Part shown: positions 9,638 through 19,067 of the stretch, piece after piece
Layout: each line of letters opens with the position of its first letter
Numbering within the stretch: the first letter of the stretch is position 1
Source of the DNA: Tritrichomonas musculus
Taxonomy: Eukaryota > Parabasalia > Tritrichomonadida > Tritrichomonadidae
DNA length: 64,000 nucleotides
Assembly: GCA_039105265.1 (NCBI GenBank)
Contig: JAPFFF010000002.1
Location: forward strand, 3,596,001 to 3,660,000
Direction: 5' to 3'
Made by a program: the position numbers and the translations under genes
The notes under the pieces: generated by a model
The model's database searches: none
Seen by the model: only the letters and a program-made list of their open reading frames with translations
What the model was told of the DNA's origin: nothing

Positions 9638-10288
9638 ATGATTAGAAAACTCGAGGAATTAAAACAGAAAGTTACAGACAAAGGAAACAAACTAAAATTA
9701 CTACATGTTGTATGGCTTTGCTTAAAATATGTTAGTAATCATCCAGATGAAAAAACGCAAGTTGGAATTTTCTGGTTTGACGACTCTAGTTTCATGTTAA
9801 ATTCTTCGATATTCGGAACGTTTGTAAATAGAAAGCCAAATACAATGAATAGACTCTTTAGAACTCATGGATTTAGTTATAAGAAATCGACGTCATCAAT
9901 GAGAGATCGAGTGTATGAATTATACCCAAATGAATCACTTCCAGAGCCAAAAAACTGGATACTGAGATGGTGTGATGGATTTACAAAGTCGACAACAGAA
10001 GATGAAGCTAAAAAATGGAAAAAAATAGAAATAAAAGAAATAAAAGAAATCAAGGAAGTCCCTCAGAAAAGCATAAGCATTATCCAAAGCTGTAACGAAG
10101 AGCCTATCGATTTCAACATCTCAAATAACTTGGACTTTATGGAGATGTATAATCCTGAAAATATTGCTCCCTTTAATATAGTTGATTTTGATAATCTGAC
10201 GAAAAACGATTACGATGATTTCAACCTTTTAATTAAGAAAGAAAACACTCCCCAACAAATTGATGAAGACATATTTTCGTTTTTTTAA
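9638..10288 (+). CDS. Initiator-binding-domain (IBP39-type) protein
   Basis: 216 residues. Residues about 18-125 look like the parabasalid initiator-binding domain, a winged-helix fold: LLHVVWLCLKYVSNHPDEK, VGIFWFDDSSFMLNSSIFG, RKPNTMNRLFRTHGFSYKK and the closing PEPKNWILRW. This domain recognises the TCAYTW initiator in Trichomonas and is known only from that lineage. A K/E-rich linker (KEIKEIKEV) leads to an acidic, aromatic tail (FNIVDFDNL, FNLLIKKEN, EDIFSFF). T. vaginalis IBP39 is about 337 residues, so this is a shorter paralog lacking a full second domain. Role: binding of core promoters in the nucleus, by family. The last 90 bp of this gene occur again, inverted, at 10713-10745 plus 11677-11728. 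Confidence 0.8.
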   Translation: MIRKLEELKQKVTDKGNKLKLLHVVWLCLKYVSNHPDEKTQVGIFWFDDSSFMLNSSIFGTFVNRKPNTMNRLFRTHGFSYKKSTSSMRDRVYELYPNESLPEPKNWILRWCDGFTKSTTEDEAKKWKKIEIKEIKEIKEVPQKSISIIQSCNEEPIDFNISNNLDFMEMYNPENIAPFNIVDFDNLTKNDYDDFNLLIKKENTPQQIDEDIFSFF

Positions 10289-10447
10289 GAACTTGTTTGA
10301 TGTTTTATAGATAACCAAAAAATAGTTTTTAACGTTTTTATTTATCATCAAAGATATATAGATGTTTAAAAGTTTATTTTTCGATTTCTTTTTTTTTTTT
10401 TTTACAATGTGAAATATTTGCCTAAACGATAATTGATTGTATAGAAG
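10289..10447. other. Spacer after the IBD gene
   Basis: AT-rich sequence with a T tract near 10389-10403; no feature seen. Confidence 0.4.
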
Positions 10448-10530
10448 CAGGTATGGCCTACGTTGACGTTGAGCTATCAACGTTTAGATAACATTGAAAA
10501 AACGAACGAGTTAACGTTAATTCACATTTA
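10448..10530 (+). mobile_element. Left-end fragment of the AACGTTGACGTT hAT-like element
   Basis: CAGGTATGGCCTACGTTGACGTTG closely resembles the left end of the element at 39935 (CAGGGTTGGCC then AACGTTGACGTT), followed by more AACGTT motifs. No right end or 8-bp duplication is visible, so it is called a fragment with uncertain right limit. Confidence 0.45.
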
Positions 10531-10712
10531 AAGGGGACGTTTCTGAGATCTCATAGAATCTAAAAATTAACCTTACAAATTCATAAAAATGATCGTTTTT
10601 CATTCAATTTTAAAATCGAAATAACGTCATGGTTTATGATGTTAATAAATCAATATCAAAGCAAATGTAAATTAAAACGATTTGTTAAAAAAAGTATGGG
10701 AACCAAATTGTG

Positions 10713-11728
10713 AAAATATGTCTTCATCAATTTGTTGGGGAGTGTAAAGGGCATGACACTGACAAACTTTTTGATAAGTGGGTGATGACCTTTCAAAAAG
10801 TTGATTACAAAACAAAAATATTGGAATCATTATTTAATAAATTTATGTTTTTTGCAGATATATATGAAATATAAAACTCGGTTTGTTTATTTATAAAACA
10901 TAAAAAGGAAATACATAATTTTTTTGTTTTTTAGCGGTCATGAAAAAAGCATTTATTCCTTTCCAATTCAATGTTTTTAAAAAAACAGTATATTATACCT
11001 TAAATAATTCATGACAATAAATTAAATTCCCATATATTTTAGAAGTATTCCTTTCCAATTCTGAATAAACGATAAAATTAGTTACTATACTTTTTTATTG
11101 AATATTCTTCAGAAAAAATTGAACTTTTTCTGAAATATATTTTCCTTATTAAATAATATGAAAGAATATAGAATTTTGGAGGAAATGATAATCTTTCAAA
11201 AATCCATCCAAATACAAGAAATTATTCGCAATTATTATATTATTTTTCATTCACTCTTTTAACAATTAGTTTATCAGCATATAATTTTGTTCAATCTGAG
11301 CTTCCGCTTCCAAATATAAGATCAGTTTACAGAAAAATGAGTAATATTTTAACAATAAACCCGAACATGCTTACTAATTAAACCTTTTAACCAGATATTT
11401 TAAATGAATAAAATAATATAACAAAAAAATTTAATTTAACGAACGAGTCGTATATTTTAGCAGTTGATGCTCTTTCAGCAACGCCATTCGAAAATATAAA
11501 AAAAATTATATCAGCAACTGGATTAATGACAGATGAAATTAGAATAATTAAAAGCTCAAAATTTGGCTTATTAACTTTTTTCTCTCAATTTTTTTTTTTA
11601 TTCTCATTTTTTATTAGAGAATTTTTGAAATAAAAAAAAATAAAACGATCATGTTTTGAAGAGTGTCATTCCCTTTGGGAGTGTTTTCTTTCTTAATTAA
11701 AAGGTTGAAATCATCGTAATCGTTTTTT
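10713..11728 (-). pseudogene. Inverted partial copy of the IBD gene 3' end, split by a transposon
   Basis: On the minus strand, 11728-11677 matches 10203-10254 of the IBD gene (from CTGACGAAAAA through ACACTCCC, with one extra A), and 10745-10713 matches the following bases to ATATTTTC (about 10282). Removing 10746-11676 with one copy of GGGAGTGT restores a continuous inverted copy of about 85-90 bp. It is a duplicated tail only, with no start or domain. Confidence 0.75.
10746..11676 (+). mobile_element. P-element-like DNA transposon remnant with 8-bp target duplication
   Basis: Ends are AAAGGGCATGACACT (left) and the inverse of AAAGGGAATGACACT (right), flanked by GGGAGTGT at 10738-10745 and 11677-11684. 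Inside, plus-strand sequence around 11255-11380 reads SAYNFVQSELPLPNIRSVYR, like the segment of P-element/THAP9 transposases that carries an LPLP motif, and around 11448-11590 reads YILAVDALSATPF, a plausible first catalytic Asp region. Stops separate these pieces, and at 931 bp the element is too short for a whole transposase, so it is a decayed internal-deletion copy. The 8-bp duplication fits P or hAT; the protein resemblance favours P. Confidence 0.55.
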
Positions 11729-11729
11729 C

Positions 11730-11895
11730 GTCAGCCGCGGGGTCTCGACTCGGCTTCGCTTCGCTAAGCCTCGCTCGACACCCGCTAGGCGGTATGTAGT
11801 CTCGGTAAAAATTATGTAAAAATATAAAAAGATTTAATTTTATTTAGCATTTTTATTAGATTATTTTTTCTGAAGAAATCCCACTTTTTGAAGGC
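11730..11895 (+). repeat. Diverged fragment of the GGG-terminal transposon family
   Basis: The GC-rich CGGCTTCGC hairpin region followed by AAAAATTATGTAAAAATA matches 45316-45390 and, inverted, 57165-57240. Here the hairpin reads GGCTT-CGCTTCGCT-AAGCC. It abuts the inverted IBD copy directly. Confidence 0.4.
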
Positions 11896-11934
11896 TCTTT
11901 CAATTGTACAACTATTTTAGAATCGATCCTTTTT

Positions 11935-12659
11935 TTTTTCTTTTTTTCATATAGTATATTTAATTTTTTTTTTGTTTATTTTGTTTTTTTTTCGGTCAAA
12001 AAGTTTCCACAATTTGATAGAGTGAAAAATAATCATGAACTTTTTCTTGGAGCAAAAAATAAAACATAACTTTTTCTTAAAGATAAAAAATAAAATAACT
12101 TTTTGATGCAAAATGTTTATGACAAGGGAAACCAAATTGACCCTCAATTATTTTTCTATTTATTTTAATCGTTTGTTTTTATAGAATACTTGCTTAAAAT
12201 AGAACAATGTTCTTGAAAGAAAAATATATTATTACGCAATTATCATCTAAAGCATAGACACTTTTTGAGCGAAGCTCAAAAAGTGGCGTTTCTTGCAATT
12301 TCCTCAAATCAGATATTCAAACATCAAAACCAGCTATAACCAAGTTTTTACATAACCAAAATGAATCTTATGCTGGGACACTTTTTGAGCTTCGCTCAAA
12401 AAGTGGCCCTTTATTATTTTCAAATTTGATTTCTTTTCAAAACTTTCATAAATCAACTTCCATGAAGAAAACAAATGAAATATTATACCTAATAGATCTC
12501 AAGAATGACAACTTTTTGAGCTTTGCTCAAAAAGTTGTCATTAAATGAAATTAATTATTAATTGAATTTCAAAATACAAAAAACATTTATGTATGTTCAA
12601 TGATTATAGTTTATTAAATGATTTATGATTATATCGCGCGTTAGTTTTCTTGTTTTCTT

Positions 12660-12718
<59 letters not shown>
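11935..12718. repeat. Poly-T/hairpin repeat, copy B
   Basis: About 780 bp, closely matching copy C at 43683-44453. It begins with a T tract plus CATATAGTATATTTAA and ends with ATATCGCGCGTTAG, a short TTTTCTTG spacer and a run of 58 T. It carries three perfect hairpins: 12259-12285 (stem CACTTTTTGAGC, loop GAA), 12380-12406 (same stem, loop TTC) and 12504-12542 (18-bp stem AATGACAACTTTTTGAGC, loop TTT). No ATG-initiated gene is supported. In both B and C the T tract abuts, on the minus strand, a truncated transposase coding sequence. Confidence 0.75.
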
Positions 12719-12719
<1 letters not shown>

Positions 12720-13646
12720 ATTTTTCTTGGTATTCATCACATGCCATAGATCTGAGCTTTTCTTGAAATTCTTCAGAAAACTCAATACGAGAACAAATTC
12801 CTTTCTCAATTGTGATGATAAAGCCACAGTGTTGCCATGATGAGAAAACTAACTCTTCGTTTAAAAATTGCTCAATTGCTTTTTTGATGAGGCATAATTT
12901 TGCAGTAAATTTCGTTTTCGTTCTATCATTTGTGAGTTGTCTATATCGATTTTTAGTAGTTCCAAAAACACATGCATCGCATGGTTGAGGAATATGAGAA
13001 CTGTGAGGTGGCAATGGGATCAAAATAACTGGTTGAGTTTTTTCAAATTCTTGCATCACTCCATCAGTTAAATGCTGATGTAAATTATCGAATATTAAAA
13101 CAACTGGGTGATTTTCGTTGTTAATTTCAGATCTAATTTTAATAACGTATGGAATGAGGATATTTTGAACCCTGTCTATCATATTTTTCTGTGACCAAAT
13201 AACCTTTCAAAGATGTCCCAAATTCTGCAAATGTATTTAAAAAAGTTTGATTGAAATCCGGGTCCATATATTGGAGAGTGGTAATTATCATATGTCGAGT
13301 CCATGAGCAAGCTGCATTAATGCAACAAACCCAAGAAATATGATAATTATCTGTATCAGCACGCCATAAAGGAGGAACTTTGCAATTTTTGCAGTACACA
13401 CAAGATCACCTTTTTTTATATTCAGGCCTCCCCCCCCCCAAAAAAACCGCTCTCATCCATATTTAGCAAAAGTCTTAAGTCTGTTACTTGTTTCAAAGCG
13501 TTAAGAACAGCATCGATGTATTCATTGATTGCTTTTAAAGATATTGATGCAAATTTTTAACTTTGAATAATTTTGTTATAAGGTATGAAAACTCTTTTTC
13601 AATTCAATTTTTTTTATTCAAAAAATAACGTACTGGATTTGTACCT
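12719..13646 (-). mobile_element. Decayed pogo/Tigger-like DDE transposon, 3'-truncated
   Basis: On the minus strand the element starts at 13646 with AGGTACAAATCCAGTACG next to a TA (13647-13648), a Tc1/mariner-type end. Coding pieces follow: NMDESGF (first catalytic Asp) near 13470; NYHISWVCCINAACSWTRHM near 13320; then VVLIFDNLHQH (second Asp) and LPPHSSHIPQPCDACVFG around 13000-13100, a DDE_1 signature; and a C-terminal part to 12719. A G run near 13430-13439 and a frame change near 13180 break the frame. The 3' end and other terminal repeat are lost where copy B's T tract joins. Length and motifs fit DDE_1 superfamily transposases. Confidence 0.75.
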
Positions 13647-13762
13647 TAACTAATTAATATGATAAATATTGGATATCGTTTCAAAAATAAATTTCATTTT
13701 ATAATTTATTAATGAAATTTATTATGAATATTGTCCTAAAATCATTATAACATATAAGAATT

Positions 13763-15089
13763 AGAGAGTAGGAAATGACTGGTTACAGTAACAGGTCTTG
13801 ATTCATATGTGAACTCTGGATCTGATTCCAGAGATGTATTCTTCTCAGGAACCTCAAAGACACCACCTATCTCAAATGTTAGCTTAATTGTTTTGATTTC
13901 TTGCTTAAACATAACATTATCAAGATATCTTGATCTTGTTAAGGTAATACACTACAATTGGATCTTTATCTTTATTTTTCTCTTCAACATCTGAATCTTT
14001 TGGATGTTTACGTCTTGCATTTTCTAAACATTCTAACGCTTTCAGTTCATCATATGGCTCTTTGAAGATTTTAAGAAGTATTCTTAAAATATTCAAGTAA
14101 TTCTTGGTTTTGGTTCTCAAACAAGATTTGAGGATAAGGTTTAGCATCATCTGGTAACGGTCTAAGTGTAGGTAATGGCTTACGTAAATCATCAAGCATT
14201 CTCTTATAATTAGCTTTCGATGCTTGGATTTGAATATTTTCTTTTTCAATTTTCTCATTAAAACGTTTACGAAGAATATCCCTAACCTTATCTTTAACAT
14301 TGAAATGCTTACGTTTAAAGTAATTGAGATATGCTGAATCATTGCTGTCAATAAATCTTTTAGGTGCTTTTGGATATTTTGGAGCATGTGGAATTCCCAA
14401 ATATTTGATTTCTGGTTGGAATGGAAGATTCATTAATTCATTAATAGCTTCAGATTCAATAGCTTCAGCTTCTTTCTTAGCATTATATCCCTTAGCGACC
14501 AAAAGATGTTATCATAAGCAGTTTCACTATAATCTTCATCGTCAAACCCCATTTCAATGAGTTTGTCGGCAATGACTTCAATTATTTTGTCAACGAGATT
14601 GTTTTCAAATTCATTGTCAACACCTGGTGTTTCATCGAAAATTGTTTCAAGTGTTTCTTCAGGAATTCCAAGCATTAATGCTAAATTCCAAATATCATCA
14701 ACTAGTTGGGAACCTATTTCTTGGTCATGGTTAGGTACTTGGTTCGTCATCTTTTCTTTACCTCTGCATTAAAAAAAACTATCCCTTACAAAAAGATTGA
14801 TATCTACCCCTCACCAATTTTCATGAAAATCTGCTCTTTTACATTGCAAAGCAAATACAAAGTATACTTCCCGAGCATCAAAACGGGCCGAAAATTCGAT
14901 TATTTTTGACTCGAAAACACGCTCAAGATCAGTCTGAAAACCATTTTAGAGTCTACTTTTGGTACCTACCCATGGAGGGGAGTACACGAACCCCCATCTC
15001 ACCAGGTCTGACCCCATGAAATCCCAGGATTTGAGTGGGTCTGAAGCGAAAATGCATGTTCCCCACCATCCCCCCATTTCCTACTCTCT
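13763..15089 (-). mobile_element. Unclassified broken element with AGAGAGTAGG ends, possibly a Polinton/Maverick-derived fossil
   Basis: Both ends carry AGAGAGTAGGAAATG as an inverted repeat (left at 13763, right ending at 15089). Flanks (AGAATT versus GATATT) do not form a clear duplication. Between about 13.9 and 14.75 kb the minus strand has coding-like sequence of ordinary host-like codon use that matches no family I know, broken several times. The right 300 bp is unusually GC-rich. Ends beginning AG are known for Polintons, which are abundant in trichomonads, but no polymerase, integrase or capsid part is recognisable and the length is far too small for a whole one. It is either a deletion relic of such an element or an unrelated terminally repeated transposon. 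Confidence 0.4.
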
Positions 15090-16323
15090 GATATTATCTT
15101 AAAATTAGAGAAATGATTTTTATTAAAATTTTAATTGATTTTTTTTCTATATTTTCTATGAAAAATCTGGTAGATCGTAAAATGCTTTTTTTTCTGAGAT
15201 TTTCCTCTCAATTTTTTGAATATTTTTTAATCGTTTTCATAATTGCTGTTAATAATAATTTTTATTGATTCTATGTAAGCCCACGGTATGTTATTTCACT
15301 ATTCTTTTTGGAAAACAGCATCAATTGGTTAGAAACAAGCTGATATAGGGTACTGAAAGATTGGCAGCTATCCCACATTTGATATTCTTGGCCATTTAAT
15401 ATTTATATAGTGAACGTTTTTTAAATTCAAATTAGCCATCAAAGCATGCTTTATGCAACGATTCTGCTCCTTTATAATGAAAATTAAAAAGAATTGAAGC
15501 TACTGTAACACATATATTTCAACATTAGTAATAAGTCACAGAATTTTTATTGCCCAGCTGTTTGATTTTGCATCATTCCCAAAAAAAGCTAAAAAGGCTT
15601 TGAAAAAACTATACTTTATTATAATAAATATTTCTTTTTTACATTATTTATATTTATGTCATTTTACTCCATTAAAATTTCTGAAATAAAATCTAGGAAA
15701 AAAGTGAAAAAATTGTGTGCAAAAACTTTTTCAAAGCGTTTGAGAGAAAATCTCGGAAAAAAAGAAAAAAAAAAATCTATCAAAAATCTTGGTTTTTCAA
15801 TACACATTTAAATAATTGAATATATTTTATTCAAAAAAATTCAAGTGAGCTGGAATTAATTGAATAGAGCTGGACTATATCTTGATACTATAGTTTTTAT
15901 TTTGGTATGACATATATGATTTTATTTTCAGCTAAATTAGATGAATATACTGGATTTATGCATTCCAATACATGATTCATCAGGCAAAAAGTCCAGTATA
16001 TTCAATTGGATTCTTAAACTGACTCATTTTCCACTTCTTTCTAGAGATATTTTATTATTCACTTTTGCCCAGAAAAAGTCGAACTTTTCCAAGGGAAAAG
16101 TGAATTTTGAACATCCCTACTTCTTTCTGCGCAAGATTTGAAAGAAGTTTTTTTTTTTTGAATAATAAACTACCAAATAATAATTCAATTATTTATATCA
16201 AAATAATTGAATTCTTCGCTTTTTTGGAAATACAATTCAAATTTTTTTGAAATTGATTTTACTATCCGTTTTTTAATTGAATTTTTTTTTTTTGAATCTC
16301 AGAAATTTAAAGATTAATTTAAA
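15090..16323. other. Spacer upstream of the SHIPPO gene
   Basis: AT-rich. The only structure noted is a perfect 12-bp inverted repeat, GAATATACTGGA at 15943-15954 and its complement at 15992-16003, with a 37-bp loop. A 66-residue frame across it is not supported as a gene. Confidence 0.4.
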
Positions 16324-17604
16324 ATGGGCAAAGAAACATGGGCAAGGCATATAGGACAAGATGATAAGCCTGGTCCAGCAGATTATACAACATCTGGCAA
16401 AACTGGCTCTTTTTCACCTTCTTATTCAATTAAGCAAAAATATCCAGAAAGAGAAGATGTTATCGCTCAGCCTTATGTCAACCTACCAACCACAGTTGGA
16501 GAATCTCCTCGTTATACAATTCGACCAAATACAGAATTACCTCAATCATTTGCGACACCAGGACCTTCATATATTCCACCAGCATTTGGTGAAAAATATT
16601 TACGTAGATCAAATGGAACAATGCAATTACGAAGTTCATCAGTAGATACTAACCAAAGAAGTTTTCAAACAATAAGTTACAATCCTAATGGCCCAGCAGC
16701 TTATGATACACGTTATCGCCCAAATGATAAGAGAGCGCCTGCATTTAGAATAGGCGAAGGAAAAGGAACTTCATGGCTACATATTAATGACAGCCCAGGT
16801 GCACCAGCATATAGTCCAAACACTGAGATAACAAAACCTTCACAACCAAAATACACAATTTCAAATATTAATGCACGTGAAGTTGATAATAGTTACCCAG
16901 GTCCAGGTGAATACGATACCAAAGACACATTTGGAAAGCGACCACTTCGAATTCGATCTAAGACGCTTTTATTTGAACCTTTTAAAACTCCTGGTCCAGG
17001 CCGCTATGATCATCAATCTACAATTGGCCAAGGATCGCCAAGAACAGCTATACGCCCTCTTTGCCCACTTCGAGAAGATAATCATGGGGTTCAATATCGG
17101 AAGCTCAATAGAGAATTTGATAATCCGAAAGGAATGACTATTTCACCAAGAACAGCCCAAATACAACCATTTGCTACCCCAGGACCTGGCCAATACTCAC
17201 CAAGAAGAAGTTGGAATAAAGGAATTGGACATACATTATCACCAAAATCAGGAAAACAGCAAATTTTTGGAACTTGGTTAACAAATTCAATAAGCCCAGG
17301 CCCTGCAGAATATGATTCAAACGACAAATCTATTTCTGCACGTGCTCCAGCTTACTCGTTAAGGGACAATGTAGGTCCGACATTCCTTTCAAAGTCTGAA
17401 ACACCAGGACCAGATCATTATACGCCAAATAAGAATGCAACAATGCATAAATCACCTCGTTACACGATTCGTCCAAATTGTGGGAACGATGGCCTTGAAT
17501 CGCCAACAAAAGATGCTGGTTATGTTACATTAAATCAAATACCGCATGCAGGTCCTGCAGTAAGTATTAGGCCTAAAGAAGATCTCGATCTTATTCCTAA
17601 ATAA
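16324..17604 (+). CDS. SHIPPO/STPGR-repeat protein (axonemal, microtubule-associated type)
   Basis: 426 residues with about ten PGP-Y motifs spread over the length: KPGPADYT, TPGPSYIP, GPAAYDT, SPGAPAYSP, YPGPGEYDT, TPGPGRYD, TPGPGQYSP, SPGPAEYDS and TPGPDHYTP, many preceded by a short RYTIRP- or PAYSLR-like strand. This is the sperm-tail PG-rich (SHIPPO, ODF3-like) repeat, found in proteins lining flagellar microtubules. The protein has no membrane segment or signal peptide and is basic overall. Role: structural component of the flagellar or other cytoskeletal microtubules, by family. ATG at 16324 is the first in frame and the stop forms TAAA. It fits a flagellated cell. Confidence 0.9.
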   Translation: MGKETWARHIGQDDKPGPADYTTSGKTGSFSPSYSIKQKYPEREDVIAQPYVNLPTTVGESPRYTIRPNTELPQSFATPGPSYIPPAFGEKYLRRSNGTMQLRSSSVDTNQRSFQTISYNPNGPAAYDTRYRPNDKRAPAFRIGEGKGTSWLHINDSPGAPAYSPNTEITKPSQPKYTISNINAREVDNSYPGPGEYDTKDTFGKRPLRIRSKTLLFEPFKTPGPGRYDHQSTIGQGSPRTAIRPLCPLREDNHGVQYRKLNREFDNPKGMTISPRTAQIQPFATPGPGQYSPRRSWNKGIGHTLSPKSGKQQIFGTWLTNSISPGPAEYDSNDKSISARAPAYSLRDNVGPTFLSKSETPGPDHYTPNKNATMHKSPRYTIRPNCGNDGLESPTKDAGYVTLNQIPHAGPAVSIRPKEDLDLIPK

Positions 17605-18377
17605 ACATAAGGCCAAAACAATCGTTTTTTACAAATATAGTTTAAATAGTAGTTATTAATAAATATTAAATATGCCTGGATATGAATAATTTTTTAGCAT
17701 ATATTTGCTGATGACAATTTTCAGAAAACTTTATAAATTCAAAAGAGATGGTTGGAAAATATATGATTTCATTAGTTATATATTTTTCGAAATAAAGATG
17801 ATTTTTTTTTAAAAAAAAAAAAAAAAAAATAATTACCAAATAACCATTTTTTTTCTTAGGAAAAACGATATTATTGAAATTTATTATTTTTTTCTGAGAT
17901 GAAAATAAATTTTTATTTGAAAAATTGATAGAAAAAAAATTGAGTTTTTGAATTCGTACTCTTTTTTAACTCAATAAAAAGTTTTATTTCATGTATATAA
18001 TTATATATAAGGAAAATGGATCAAAATTTTTTTCAATAGGGTATTCAAATGTTTTATCAATTGTATCATTATTCTATTTTCAAAAAAAGTTTTTCAAAAT
18101 AATATAATGATACAATTTATTCATTATTTTTTATTAAAAATTATCATTAATTTTTAATAATTAAAATGAATTTCAAATTAATATAAATCAATATATAATA
18201 ATAATTTAATTACATGGTAAAAATGCTAAGAAAAATATGATAAATTTTTTTTTTTAAAAAATAAACAAATTGAGATAAAAATAAACAAATTGAGATAAAA
18301 ATAAATTAATCAATTATTGATTAAAAATTCAATTATACTGTTTATTTATTTATTTTTTTATCACATCATAAAGAAAA
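17605..18377. other. AT-rich spacer
   Basis: Contains an A/T homopolymer stretch near 17805-17830 and a doubled ATAAACAAATTGAGATAAAA near 18260-18300. Nothing else recognised. Confidence 0.45.
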
Positions 18378-19067
18378 ATGCTTTTGAAAAGTTGCGATTG
18401 CTGCCACGATTCCCAGTGCAACATCCACTGCTCCTGCTCTAATATATCTTTCAGAACTCAGGTTATTACAAAATGCAAGAACAATAGCACATCTGACCAA
18501 AAAATTGCAAGCTATCCTATGCAAAAGCCAAAATATAACCATATCCATAATTTGAACTACAGATCAATTAATATCTCAGATTCCTCGATTGTTCTGGTCA
18601 AGCAATCATCTCCTTCTCATTTTCATATCACATGTCTAGAATGCTATGATAGTTTTATTGTGCATACTTATGAAGATCATGCTCTTATGAAAGCATCAAA
18701 TTACTATTCTAAATCATTTGCAGATGAAAATCAAAATAATTTTCAACATGAAGATAAAAAAACTATGAATTATTTTTTCCCGTTGGAACTAAGGAGATTT
18801 TGTTCTTTTGATAATTCAAATTATGATATGTATTATGACCAGAGTAGCGATATATCCTATGATAATGAAAATAATAATGTAAAAAACATTGAAAAAGACA
18901 TACTTCAAGATCAGCCAACAGTGCCATTATTTGAAAAGAAATATGGAAGTAACGAAAACGATTTTGATGATTCTTTTGGGCCTGTATTTTTCCAAGATTC
19001 AGAGCCTATTGTAGGTCCATATACTTCATCACCAGTTTTAAACTGGAATGTGTCAGATGCTTATTAA
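18378..19067 (+). CDS. Unrecognised protein with Cys-rich N-terminus
   Basis: 229 residues. The first 35 contain CDCCHDSQCNIHCSCS, a spacing that could bind metal but matches no zinc-finger class I know; another CLEC pair occurs near residue 87. The remainder is rich in Ser, Asn, Asp and Tyr and probably disordered, with an acidic tail (NENDFDDSFGPVFFQD). There is no signal peptide or membrane segment. The start is the first ATG after an A-rich leader. It sits between the SHIPPO gene and the giant gene, all on the plus strand, with AT-rich spacers of 0.8 kb on both sides. The even composition and length argue for a real gene; the function is unknown. Confidence 0.6.
   Translation: MLLKSCDCCHDSQCNIHCSCSNISFRTQVITKCKNNSTSDQKIASYPMQKPKYNHIHNLNYRSINISDSSIVLVKQSSPSHFHITCLECYDSFIVHTYEDHALMKASNYYSKSFADENQNNFQHEDKKTMNYFFPLELRRFCSFDNSNYDMYYDQSSDISYDNENNNVKNIEKDILQDQPTVPLFEKKYGSNENDFDDSFGPVFFQDSEPIVGPYTSSPVLNWNVSDAY

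Noticed and set aside
11735-11800. tRNA-like GC-rich hairpin stretch
   Set aside because: No A/B boxes or four-arm fold. The stretch matches two other copies of a transposon family.
11947-12147. Small basic-hydrophobic minus-strand frame shared by repeat copies B and C
   Set aside because: It opens with TTG, not ATG, and the shared sequence extends equally outside the frame, so conservation reflects the repeat rather than coding.
12597-12827. Lys-run frames over the T tracts (also near 44355-44663)
   Set aside because: The lysines are translation of a homopolymer. Only the transposase remnants next to them are real signal.
15941-16141. 66-residue frame upstream of the SHIPPO gene
   Set aside because: No similarity, no initiator motif, and it spans an inverted repeat in AT-rich DNA.
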